From contig DNGE01000094.1 in the NCBI GenBank assembly GCA_003486705.1, positions 1 to 7,189 on the forward strand: a DNA stretch of 7,189 bases, read 5' to 3'. The position numbers and the translations under genes were made by a program. Under the pieces are notes generated by a model. It was not told the origin of the DNA and ran no database searches. It worked only from the letters and a program-made list of their open reading frames with translations. Positions 1-6,847 of this stretch are shown one piece after another. Numbering within the stretch: the stretch's first letter is position 1; the number at the start of each line of letters is the position of its first letter. This DNA comes from Bacillota bacterium (GTDB taxonomy: Bacteria > Bacillota_I > Bacilli_A > MOL361 > Turicibacteraceae).

Positions 1-110
1 ATTTATAGGGGTGCCGTTCTCCTTTTTTATCATTAACTTCAAGTCTGTATTGATTCTAATAATTGTAAGTCCTCTGTATTACTTAACTCGACTACACATA
101 AAAATTAATG

Positions 111-875
111 TTATTTTGTTGTAGCTGGGAATACTGGATCTGTCACAGATGGTAATGAGTTAGCAATATTTATTAACTCATCCCTTTCTTTTATATTCCC
201 AGCTATAATAATAATCTTCTCTATATCATAGTAATACAAAAAGTAATTTTCATAATCATCTTTTGACATAAATGCCTCAGCCCCATTATTAAGTATCACT
301 TTTCGAACCTCTCTGTTTTCAACAAAACTATATCTATCCAATCTCGTAATGGTTATAACATTTTCTAAATCAACAAATACCCATAATTCTTGATTATGTG
401 AGTTAACTTCTACATTCATTTTAAGAAAATTAAATTCTTCCATCGGTAGGTATACGCCCTCTTTTTCCTTAAAAGTAAGATTTTCTGTAGCCGATACTCT
501 TAAAATAGCATCTAAAATCCACTCATCTTCCATATGATAAAGGAAGCTAGCATATCTATCATTTCCCTCAGGAGAATGTATTGTCAATATCCCCTGATTG
601 CCAATGATGGTTTCAGATATTATATCATTTTCAGTAGCTAATCGACTACTTCCATCTTCAAAAACAACTTCAAATTGATGAGTAATAGCTTCCGAAGGTG
701 TTTTAGCGTGTTTGGGTGCTTCATTAATTTTTATTGATTCTAAAATTTTTATGTTTTCTTCACTTTTTTCTTGTTTATCGTTACAACTGTAGTCAGATTC
801 AAAAGATTTCTCACAAGATAGAAGGAGTAATACAGAACAAAGTAATGAAAAAAAAGTTCTCATGTGCCATTTCAT
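111..875 (-). CDS. Secreted lipoprotein with DUF4367-like C-terminus, function unknown
   Basis: This is a 254-residue protein, probably anchored to the outer face of the membrane. The N-terminus has basic residues (K2, R6), a hydrophobic run at about 8-19 and a lipobox LLSC with C21 as the lipidated cysteine, so the mature protein would begin CEKSFESD. The start is fixed by a perfect AAGGAG (minus strand, 889-884) 8 bases upstream; M5 is a less likely alternative. After a charged linker (about 22-60) the rest alternates strands and turns. The last part (about 195-242, ending in AGNIKERDELINIANSL) resembles the end of DUF4367 domains, in which a short strand and glycine precede a helix of the type 'ee-l-kiA-sl'. 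That match is from memory and unconfirmed. The gene starts 27 bases after the toxin-like gene ends, so the two are probably co-transcribed. It could be an immunity or partner protein for that neighbour, but nothing in its sequence proves this. Confidence 0.85.
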   Translation of the reverse strand: MKWHMRTFFSLLCSVLLLLSCEKSFESDYSCNDKQEKSEENIKILESIKINEAPKHAKTPSEAITHQFEVVFEDGSSRLATENDIISETIIGNQGILTIHSPEGNDRYASFLYHMEDEWILDAILRVSATENLTFKEKEGVYLPMEEFNFLKMNVEVNSHNQELWVFVDLENVITITRLDRYSFVENREVRKVILNNGAEAFMSKDDYENYFLYYYDIEKIIIIAGNIKERDELINIANSLPSVTDPVFPATTK

Positions 876-902
876 AAAGAGCGCTCCTTAGAAAAAAATA
901 AT

Positions 903-1619
903 TTAATAGGGATATTTTTCCGTCTTTGCTAATTTTGCCTTATACTTTGGTCCTTTTACAGTAATATAACGCTTGTTACTCTGATTACAACTTTCTGTTA
1001 AATAATAAAAATTACCTTTCCACGTTTCTGAATGCGCTCCATAATCAATCCACCCCCAATATCCTGGATCTACTGTTATACTTGTTGCTTGTGAAGTAGT
1101 CCACGAATAACTACCACCTATTTCAAATCCAACTGTTGCTTCAATCACCTTCCAGTCAAATCCACCACTTCCTGTAATAGTACCTGAAACAGTTGCTGTA
1201 CTACTAAGCTCAGATGTTTCTGTTATTGGCTTATTGGTTTTATTAATTACTCTAGTTCCCGATTTACCTAATGTAAAACCACTTGATGTTCTTGTACCAT
1301 CGAACTCATTTCCTGCTATACACACGTTTGCGTATGGTTGACGCTCAGCTGTATTTTCTATATTTGTTAGAGGTTCATTTTCAATATTATATGGTATATC
1401 AACTGTTAAACTTTCATTAATAAAATCATCTTTTTGATTTTCGGGAACTTCATACTCTATTTCATCCACATAATAATAAGCATGTTGAATTATTTGCGTT
1501 GCCCTATCATTAATATTATTCTCTCTTGATTCAGCATGTATCTCAGAATTGAAATAATAAGATATAGAAAACCAAACCGCTCCAACTAAAAGCATTTTAA
1601 TAAATTTACAATTCCCCAT
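903..1619 (-). CDS. Secreted aerolysin-like (putative beta-pore-forming) protein
   Basis: This 238-residue protein is exported by Sec. It has a basic start (MGNCKFIK), a hydrophobic core at about 9-23 and a likely signal peptidase I site after IHA (A29). The start has a strong GGGAGGAAG ribosome site immediately upstream. Residues 30-95 are acidic and look like a pro-region or linker. From about 105 the layout resembles aerolysin/ETX-MTX2-type small pore formers: GFTLGKSGTRVINKTNKP, then a Ser/Thr-rich alternating stretch (about 133-150), a more hydrophobic centre (GFDWKVIEATVGFEIG, 153-168), a second Ser/Thr-rich strand (170-183), and a VDPG turn followed by aromatic strands (YWGWIDYG). In those toxins the paired Ser/Thr-rich strands form the membrane hairpin. 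C100 and C211 could form a disulfide. Secretion is well supported. The pore-forming role is inferred from pattern only; a non-toxic surface protein is the main alternative. It lies between the exporter and a lipoprotein on the same strand. Confidence 0.85.
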   Translation of the reverse strand: MGNCKFIKMLLVGAVWFSISYYFNSEIHAESRENNINDRATQIIQHAYYYVDEIEYEVPENQKDDFINESLTVDIPYNIENEPLTNIENTAERQPYANVCIAGNEFDGTRTSSGFTLGKSGTRVINKTNKPITETSELSSTATVSGTITGSGGFDWKVIEATVGFEIGGSYSWTTSQATSITVDPGYWGWIDYGAHSETWKGNFYYLTESCNQSNKRYITVKGPKYKAKLAKTEKYPY

Positions 1620-1658
1620 ATATCTTCCTCCCTATTGATTTTGCATAACATCCATTTA

Positions 1659-1688
1659 ATTTTATTGCTTAATATAAATCTTTATCAA
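1659..1688 (-). promoter_or_regulatory. Candidate sigma-A promoter for the toxin-like gene
   Basis: On the minus strand, TTGATA (1688-1683) is followed after 18 bases by TAAAAT (1664-1659). Each box is one mismatch from consensus. Transcription would start near 1652, leaving about 32 bases of leader with the strong ribosome site. The region is very AT-rich, so other box pairs are possible (for example TTGATA with TATTAA slightly upstream), and the gene may also be read through from the exporter. Confidence 0.3.
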
Positions 1689-1745
1689 TAATATCAATTA
1701 TATCTAGGTAATTTCTCAAAACTAATAGTATTTTAACTATCCGTA

Positions 1746-1799
1746 TTAATAAAATAGAGATTTTTTACCTTCATTCATTAAATCAATGACACTTAACAT
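1746..1799 (-). CDS. Possible 17-residue peptide gene directly after the exporter
   Basis: The reading frame encodes MLSVIDLMNEGKKSLFY. Its ATG lies one base after the exporter's TAG stop, an arrangement that would allow translation by terminating ribosomes. There is no good Shine-Dalgarno sequence; only a weak GAGA lies within the end of the exporter gene. The peptide has a short hydrophobic start (MLSVIDLM), then a charged NEGKK and an aromatic end (SLFY). It has no double-glycine leader and no cysteines. Exported signalling peptides read by Rgg/PlcR-type regulators can be this short, as with the 17-residue ComS of Streptococcus mutans, and an exporter and such a regulator are adjacent. An ORF this short can easily arise by chance in AT-rich DNA, so the call rests on position rather than sequence. 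Confidence 0.3.
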   Translation of the reverse strand: MLSVIDLMNEGKKSLFY

Positions 1800-1800
1800 T

Positions 1801-3741
1801 CTAATTCTCTAATATACTATCCTGTTTCGAATACAAAAACTTATCGTATAATTCGTGGTATAGATCATTTGATTTCAATAGCATCTCATGACCTCCAGCA
1901 CCTGTTATTTTCCCATTTTGAAGGACAATAATTTCATCTGATAGTTCTTTAATAATATTTAATTTATGTGAAATAATAATCCCTTTTGAGCCAACTAAAT
2001 ATTTACGTAGGACTTCCAGACATTTTTGTTCTGAAATAGAGTCTAGATGAACAAATGGTTCGTCTAAAACAAAATATTCTAAGTTTTGACTTAACAAAAA
2101 GCGCGCTAAACAAACTCTATTTTTTTCGCCACCTGAAATTTTGCTCCCCTTTTGTCCAAATTTACGCCCCCTCAGATGCTCAATCTCTAATTCTTTTATT
2201 AAATTATCATATCTTTCTTCAATATAGTATGTTCGATCAACTAACATCATTGCTAAATCTAAAATAACTTTTTCATTCAGTTGTCCAATAGATTTCATAA
2301 TAAGTTCCCTATTTGTCATTGCTTCATCTTCAGAAAAAATTAACTTAATAAATTCAGATTCGTTATCATTTAAACTGAAGACATTGGATTTTATTTTCCC
2401 TTGCAACGCGTTAATTAACTTAATTGATTCTCTAATTTTATCTTGATATATTAAGGTTGACAGCGGCTTTTTATTTAAACAAATATTGAATAATAAATCT
2501 TCATCAAATAGTTCTTGCGTTTGCGTATACAACTTAATTTTATTAAATAAGTAAAATTTCGAGATAGTGGTTACAGGTAAGCCTCCAAATAAACATTCTC
2601 CTGATTCAGGTATATTCTCACCGAACAGTAAATTAATTAATGTCGTCTTTCCCTCCCCAGAAGTTCCAACCAAACTAATTTTTTTATCAATTAATATCGA
2701 TACATTATCCAATATTTTCTCACTCTGATAAGCAAATGAACACTCTTTCAAGGCAATATTCATTTGAGCCGGAAGATCAGTTCGAAGATTATCTTTTATA
2801 TTTGAAGCAATTCTATCCTTATACATTTTATACTGATTCAACGACATATAAATACTTTGCATTGAAGTAATAGGACTAAAGATTGATGCTAAATACGATG
2901 TCATAGCAATAAAAGATGCAATGCTTAATCGTCCTAAATAAATTTCATTTATTGCCAAACAAAAGAAGATCACCGTACTCAACGTTTTAACTACTTCAAC
3001 AGTTAACGTAGATAGTATCATATATAGTTCAGATTTTTCAAAATGCTGATCTCGGTCTTTCATAAGTGAAAATAAATTATTCTCATATTCTTCAATATTT
3101 GCATATCCCAAAATACTCTTATTATTTTCTAGAAATTCTAATACCAGTGGATTAATTTTATATACTAACTCTCTTCCCAATTTAAATTCATGCAAATGCC
3201 ATTTATTTAAAACCCTTAAAATAAGTATAATCACTGCATAAGCTGGAATTATTACAAGTGGAAATATATACGACCACGAGCATGCAATAATAAATACAAT
3301 CATCATAGAAATACATTTTAAAATAGCAGAGAAATAATTAGTTTTCAAGAAAGCCGTAGCTTTTTCAGTATCTCCAAAAATACTAACCATGAATGCCCCA
3401 GGTCCTTTTTTGTCAATAATATCTACTTTATGTCTAAGAGATGTTGATAGTAAAGAACGCTGTAACTTTGAACGAATTAAGCGACTTATATGATTCAAAA
3501 GGATTGCATCAATAACAAGTGCTACCGTTCCAACAATTGTAATGATAAACAATAGGATAAGTGAGTGATTCTTCATCTCACCATTTCCAATTTGCGATAA
3601 GACTTCTTTTTGGATAAGCGGAACTAATATTATTGTAAGATTTGTTAAAATAGCCAAAACCTTTGATAAAACAAGTGACCGTTTATCTTTTTTTTCTAAA
3701 TATAAATAAAAAAATGATTTGATTTCCTTATATAATTCCAT
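1801..3741 (-). CDS. ABC exporter half-transporter (fused membrane and ATPase domains)
   Basis: This 646-residue type IV ABC exporter half-molecule is expected to work as a dimer and pump a substrate out across the cell membrane. The N-terminal half has about six membrane segments (about 23-44, 60-84, 138-157, 158-178, 240-264 and 270-290). The ATPase half has Walker A GTSGEGKTT (359-367, K365), Q-loop Q407, signature ISGGEK (535-540, in place of LSGGQ), Walker B YFVLDE (556-561, catalytic E561), D-loop HLD and switch H592. All are intact, so it should be active. There is no N-terminal C39 peptidase domain, so it would not trim double-glycine leaders itself. Q-loop to signature is about 129 residues against about 58 in MsbA or Sav1866, an insertion of about 70 residues. 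I place the start at 3741, which has a GGTGGTG site; an in-frame ATG at 3759 adds six residues but has no ribosome site. Its neighbours suggest a peptide substrate, but this is inference. Confidence 0.93.
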   Translation of the reverse strand: MELYKEIKSFFYLYLEKKDKRSLVLSKVLAILTNLTIILVPLIQKEVLSQIGNGEMKNHSLILLFIITIVGTVALVIDAILLNHISRLIRSKLQRSLLSTSLRHKVDIIDKKGPGAFMVSIFGDTEKATAFLKTNYFSAILKCISMMIVFIIACSWSYIFPLVIIPAYAVIILILRVLNKWHLHEFKLGRELVYKINPLVLEFLENNKSILGYANIEEYENNLFSLMKDRDQHFEKSELYMILSTLTVEVVKTLSTVIFFCLAINEIYLGRLSIASFIAMTSYLASIFSPITSMQSIYMSLNQYKMYKDRIASNIKDNLRTDLPAQMNIALKECSFAYQSEKILDNVSILIDKKISLVGTSGEGKTTLINLLFGENIPESGECLFGGLPVTTISKFYLFNKIKLYTQTQELFDEDLLFNICLNKKPLSTLIYQDKIRESIKLINALQGKIKSNVFSLNDNESEFIKLIFSEDEAMTNRELIMKSIGQLNEKVILDLAMMLVDRTYYIEERYDNLIKELEIEHLRGRKFGQKGSKISGGEKNRVCLARFLLSQNLEYFVLDEPFVHLDSISEQKCLEVLRKYLVGSKGIIISHKLNIIKELSDEIIVLQNGKITGAGGHEMLLKSNDLYHELYDKFLYSKQDSILEN

Positions 3742-3744
3742 ACA

Positions 3745-3751
3745 CACCACC
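3745..3751 (-). promoter_or_regulatory. Ribosome binding site that decides the exporter start
   Basis: Minus-strand GGTGGTG differs by one base from the GGAGGTG complement of the 16S rRNA tail and ends 3 bases before the ATG at 3741 (core GG about 5 bases away). The upstream ATG at 3759 is preceded only by A/T-rich sequence (AAAAAATAAGA), so the shorter start is favoured. Confidence 0.55.
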
Positions 3752-3811
3752 CGATTCATTCTTATTTTTTAAATATAACCCTACACCTTTACTGAATCTA
3801 AAAGAGACTAC

Positions 3812-3824
3812 AGCTAATTTAGCT
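3812..3824. repeat. Perfect 13-bp palindrome in the exporter leader
   Basis: AGCTAATTTAGCT is a perfect 6+1+6 inverted repeat inside the predicted 5' leader of the exporter mRNA. It shares the central AATTT and the one-base-centre design of the operator-like palindrome at 3891-3905. The two centres are 80 bp apart. It could be a weaker second binding site. As RNA it could only form a 5-bp AU-rich stem, so a terminator is unlikely. Confidence 0.35.
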
Positions 3825-3839
3825 ATATTCTTCTCTCAT
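3819..3839 (-). CDS. Possible six-codon leader ORF (MREEYS) upstream of the exporter
   Basis: ATG at 3839 follows an AGGGA (3849-3845) at 5-base spacing within GGTGGTAGGGA, a credible ribosome site. The frame encodes MREEYS and its TAA falls inside the 3812-3824 palindrome. It would lie in the first 45 bases of the exporter transcript. It may be a regulatory leader peptide or chance. Confidence 0.15.
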   Translation of the reverse strand: MREEYS

Positions 3840-3843
3840 ATAA

Positions 3844-3872
3844 TTCCCTACCACCACTAACTATGGTATAAT
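3844..3872 (+). promoter_or_regulatory. Extended -10 promoter of the regulator gene
   Basis: TGGTATAAT (3864-3872) is a perfect extended -10 element. The -35 position at 17-base spacing reads TTCCCT (3844-3849) and matches consensus poorly, as is common when TGn is present. The start point would be near 3879, giving a leader of about 60 bases that contains the palindrome 3891-3905. Confidence 0.6.
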
Positions 3873-3897
3873 ATTCCAAATGATTATTCTTGGTCAA
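3868..3897 (-). promoter_or_regulatory. Divergent promoter of the exporter operon
   Basis: On the minus strand, TTGACC (3897-3892) and TATTAT (3873-3868), each one base from consensus, are separated by 18 bases. The -10 lies on the opposite strand of the regulator's -10, so the two promoters cannot easily be occupied together. The -35 lies within the palindrome 3891-3905, so a protein bound there would cover it. Transcription would start near 3861, leaving a leader of about 120 bases. Confidence 0.5.
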
Positions 3898-3905
3898 TTT
3901 GACCA
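3891..3905. promoter_or_regulatory. Operator-like perfect palindrome between divergent promoters
   Basis: TGGTCAATTTGACCA is a perfect 7+1+7 inverted repeat. It lies about 12-26 bases downstream of the regulator's predicted start point and covers the exporter's -35 box. Size and symmetry suit a dimeric HTH protein, and the adjacent regulator gene is the obvious candidate. The position suggests autorepression and repression of the exporter operon in the unliganded state. It does not match the PlcR box (TATGnAwnnTnCATA). Confidence 0.55.
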
Positions 3906-3938
3906 TTTTAATATTTTTTAAACTAGGGGGGATTGTAA

Positions 3939-4883
3939 ATGAGTTCTAACTTTGATTGCAACCAAGCACTTCAATATATATTAAAAAAAGCTAATGCTGT
4001 GGGGTTAAATAATGCACAACTTATTGAAGGACTATGCGATCACTCTAACTTCTCTAAGATGTGCACTGGAAAAAGAAAACCAAATTATGATTTAATTATT
4101 CAGTTATCGCAAAAATTAAATATTAGTTTGCATGAATTACAAATTCATAGTTCGTATAAAAATCCCGAAGAATACTTGATACTATCTAAAAAATTTCAAG
4201 AGTTAAGAGTAACAGGTAATTTTTCAGAGATGAAAAAACTCTATATTTCTTACTTGGCCCACGACCCGAATCCTAATAATAATGTCCAGCACCTTTTATG
4301 TTGGATGCAAGGAATTTATGAAGCTAATCTTAATAGAAATTACATCTACGCCATTGATTTATTCAGTAAATCAATTAAACTCATACAGCCTCTTTTTTTA
4401 ATTGAACAACTAAATTTAGATTTATTAACAGTTGATCAACTAGATTTAATTCACGATATTTGCCTCTGCTATATGAACCTTGGTAAACATTCTCAGGCTA
4501 TTGTCATCTATCAACAGTTAATCAGTCATCTAGAAAATCAAACTATATTAGAAGATTACGAAATTATTTCTAAATATTGTTATACAGTTGGGAAAATTTC
4601 ACTTATAGTAAAAGCTTATGACCAAGCTAAATTCTACTCTTTAAAAGGGATAGAATATTGTAGCAAAAATTATAATTTAGCCAGACTCCCATTTCTTTAT
4701 TGTAACCTTGCTATTTATGAACAAGTATTTAATAACACAGAACAGGCAAATCAATATTTAACTGATGCCCTTTTCTTATTTAAACAACAGAACAGACCTC
4801 TTTCTTTTTATAAAGGGCTGAATGAATTTATCAAAAAATATGAATTTCAGGTTGATTTCGACGCGCTTCAATTAAATATTTAG
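3939..4883 (+). CDS. PlcR/Rgg-like transcriptional regulator (HTH + TPR)
   Basis: This 314-residue cytoplasmic regulator has the two-part layout of the RRNPP group (Rgg, PlcR, NprR, PrgX), which bind short imported peptides in a C-terminal helical-repeat domain and DNA through an N-terminal HTH. Residues about 9-66 form an XRE-type HTH: NNAQLIEGLCDHSNFSKM is the helix-turn-helix and TGKRKPNYDLIIQLSQKLNI the following helices. The usual 'SKIE.G' reads SKMCTG here. From about 75 to 300 the protein is all helical with TPR-like repeats (for example LCYMNLGKHSQAIVIYQQLI, 176-195, and about 216-241 and 254-283). The stretch around LLCWMQGIYEANLNRNYIYAI (119-139) resembles PlcR in spacing. The start has an AGGGGGGA ribosome site 6-7 bases upstream. 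It is divergent from the exporter and ends before a strong terminator. The ligand is unknown; peptide sensing is inferred from architecture. Confidence 0.85.
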   Translation: MSSNFDCNQALQYILKKANAVGLNNAQLIEGLCDHSNFSKMCTGKRKPNYDLIIQLSQKLNISLHELQIHSSYKNPEEYLILSKKFQELRVTGNFSEMKKLYISYLAHDPNPNNNVQHLLCWMQGIYEANLNRNYIYAIDLFSKSIKLIQPLFLIEQLNLDLLTVDQLDLIHDICLCYMNLGKHSQAIVIYQQLISHLENQTILEDYEIISKYCYTVGKISLIVKAYDQAKFYSLKGIEYCSKNYNLARLPFLYCNLAIYEQVFNNTEQANQYLTDALFLFKQQNRPLSFYKGLNEFIKKYEFQVDFDALQLNI

Positions 4884-4982
4884 TCGCATTACATAAAATA
4901 TCCGAGTGTAATTGTTAACAGTTAATGTTAATTACCTGCCACTTCAACCACCAAATGACTAATAAATTTTATTAACCAAATC

Positions 4983-5027
4983 AAAAAGAGAACACATCCC
5001 TAGTACAAGGGAGACTGTTCTCTTTTT
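4983..5027. terminator. Strong bidirectional intrinsic terminator
   Basis: AAAAAGAGAACA (4983-4994) pairs perfectly over 12 bases with TGTTCTCTTTTT (5016-5027), with a further CCCT/AGGG pairing inside. A run of five T follows the stem on both strands, so it serves the regulator (100 bases after its stop) and the convergent pepF (20 bases after its stop). Confidence 0.92.
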
Positions 5028-5047
5028 ATAATGACAATATACCGAGT

Positions 5048-6847
5048 CTAAATCAATTCCTCTAACATATCCAACAACTCATCAAATCGTTCAATCGTTG
5101 CATCTAATGGTTTAGATGTCGTCATATCAACACCTGCATTTTTAAGCGTATCAATTGGATATAAAGAACCACCTGCTTTTAAGAAGCCTTTATATTTTTC
5201 AACCGCTGCTTCTCCATTTTCTAAAATAGATTTAGCAAATGCAGATGCCGCTGCATAACCTGTTGCATATTGATACACGTAGAAATCACTATAGAAGTGA
5301 GGAATTCGTTCCCACTCCGATTTAATCTCTTCATCAACAACCATCTCAGGTCCGAAATATTTTTCATTTAAATCATACCAAATGTTATTGTAATCATCCG
5401 ACGTTAATGCCTCACCTTTTTCCAATGTTTCATGTGTGATTAACTCAAATTCAGCAAACATTAATTGGCGGTATACAGTCGCTCTAATTTGCTCCAATTC
5501 TTGGTTAATGAGATATAATTTTTTATTTTTGTCTTGTTCCTTCTCAATCAGGTCATTAATAAGAAGAATTTCATTCGTTGTTGAAGCCACTTCCGCACAG
5601 AATAACGTGTAGTTTCCGTAAACGTAAGGTTGTTCTTTTCTCGTATAGTAAGAATGAATCGAGTGCCCCATTTCATGAGCCAGTGTTGAAACATCGTTTA
5701 AATCATAATTGTAATTTAACAACACATAAGGCATCGTATCGTAGCTTCCCCATGAGTAAGCCCCACTCTTTTTACCTTTATTTTCATAAACATCAACCCA
5801 TCCATTTTTAATTCCTTCATCAAAGATATCTAAGTATTCTTGACCCAGTGGTTTTAATCCCACTTTCACCATCTCAACCGCATCGCTGTACTCGATATGT
5901 TGTTTTTCAACATCGATCACAGACACATATAAATCATACATATGAATTTCATCTAACCCTAATAACTTTTTCTTTAAGCCCACATAACGGTGAAGAGATT
6001 TTAAATTATTGTTAATTGTTTCAATCGCATTTTTATAAACTTCTACTGGAATATCATTTGGTTTTAATGAAGCTTCTAGCGAAGACGCATATTTTCTTGT
6101 TTTTGCATAGAAGATTGTTGTTTTTAATGAGCTTGTTAAACTTGTTGCAATCGTATTTTCATATTTTTTATACGTGTTAAATAATAATTTAAATGCCGCT
6201 TCTCTCACTGAACGATCTTTACTTTTAATTAACGAACTGTAATTTCCTTCCGTTAATTCAATCTCCTGACCATTTTCACCTTTAATAGTTCCAAACGACA
6301 TATCCGCATTCGTTAACATTGTATAAATACTTTCAGAAGCACCTAAACAATCAGAGGCAGATGCTAATAACTCTTCCATATCTTTAGAAAGAATATGTGG
6401 TTTTTCCTTTAATAACACTTTAAAGAATGTATCATAAACCTTAAGTTCTTCGTCACTTGCGATCATTTTCTCAACTGCACCCTCTTCAAGCGCTAAAATC
6501 TCTGGCGTAAAGAACGCATTGTAACTTGAAAACTCCGCCATAAATGGATCAATCTTATTCACTAATGTTTGATATTGTGAATTAGACGTATCTTCATGAC
6601 TTTTCATATGGGCGAAAACATATAACGTTTCAAGTAATCGAGCCAATTCTTCTTCTAATTTTAAATAGGTTTTTAAATCAGCAACATTTCCAAGACGCCC
6701 ATGAAACTCTTTTAATTGAGGCGCTTTTTCTTTTAACGATTTAAAATCTTTTTCCCAAGCCTCAGTACTACCATAAACTTTCTCAATTTTCCACTTTGAT
6801 TCTTCTTCAATTTCAGTTCGTGACTTTAATCCCATTGTCTGACTCAT
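5048..6847 (-). CDS. pepF: Oligoendopeptidase F (M3B zinc metallopeptidase)
   Basis: This is a full-length, 599-residue cytoplasmic zinc peptidase. It cleaves short oligopeptides (typically about 7-17 residues in studied PepF enzymes) and supports peptide nutrition and turnover. The N-terminal helical part (about 1-200, with the FFTPEILALEEG and DMSFGTIKGENGQE regions) matches the PepF N-terminal domain. The catalytic core has the zinc site HEMGH (H391, E392, H395) with E419 in FCAEVASTTNE as third ligand, and the tyrosine-rich substrate loop HFYSDFYVYQYATGYAAA (517-534). The AAGGAG site (6859-6854) lies 6 bases upstream of the ATG and settles the start. No damage is seen. It is separated from the regulator by a strong terminator and has no visible link to the exporter cluster. 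In other bacteria PepF can degrade signalling peptides such as Phr or sporulation peptides, but that is family knowledge, not shown here. Confidence 0.97.
   Translation of the reverse strand: MSQTMGLKSRTEIEEESKWKIEKVYGSTEAWEKDFKSLKEKAPQLKEFHGRLGNVADLKTYLKLEEELARLLETLYVFAHMKSHEDTSNSQYQTLVNKIDPFMAEFSSYNAFFTPEILALEEGAVEKMIASDEELKVYDTFFKVLLKEKPHILSKDMEELLASASDCLGASESIYTMLTNADMSFGTIKGENGQEIELTEGNYSSLIKSKDRSVREAAFKLLFNTYKKYENTIATSLTSSLKTTIFYAKTRKYASSLEASLKPNDIPVEVYKNAIETINNNLKSLHRYVGLKKKLLGLDEIHMYDLYVSVIDVEKQHIEYSDAVEMVKVGLKPLGQEYLDIFDEGIKNGWVDVYENKGKKSGAYSWGSYDTMPYVLLNYNYDLNDVSTLAHEMGHSIHSYYTRKEQPYVYGNYTLFCAEVASTTNEILLINDLIEKEQDKNKKLYLINQELEQIRATVYRQLMFAEFELITHETLEKGEALTSDDYNNIWYDLNEKYFGPEMVVDEEIKSEWERIPHFYSDFYVYQYATGYAAASAFAKSILENGEAAVEKYKGFLKAGGSLYPIDTLKNAGVDMTTSKPLDATIERFDELLDMLEELI

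Noticed and set aside
1724..1742. ATAGT/ACTAT stem after the 17-codon ORF as a terminator
   Set aside because: It has only 5 bp, almost all A-T, and no clear U tract; it is too weak to call.
2055..2267. 70-codon plus-strand ORF
   Set aside because: It lies entirely inside the exporter ATPase domain on the opposite strand, with no ribosome site of note; the exporter frame carries clear motifs there.
4908..4935. GTTAA repeated three times plus GTAATT/AATTAC inverted ends
   Set aside because: Spacing is uneven (7 and 6 bases), the bases are nearly all A/T, and it lies downstream of the regulator with no promoter nearby, so it is probably compositional.
4925..4975. 16-codon ORF (MLITCHFNHQMTNKFY) after the regulator, where Phr/PapR-type peptides often sit
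   Set aside because: There is no Shine-Dalgarno sequence upstream, no signal sequence, and the composition looks random. The ORF after the exporter is better placed.
5578..5811. 77-codon plus-strand ORF
   Set aside because: It is antisense to the pepF catalytic core (HEMGH region) and its sequence looks like a shadow of that gene.
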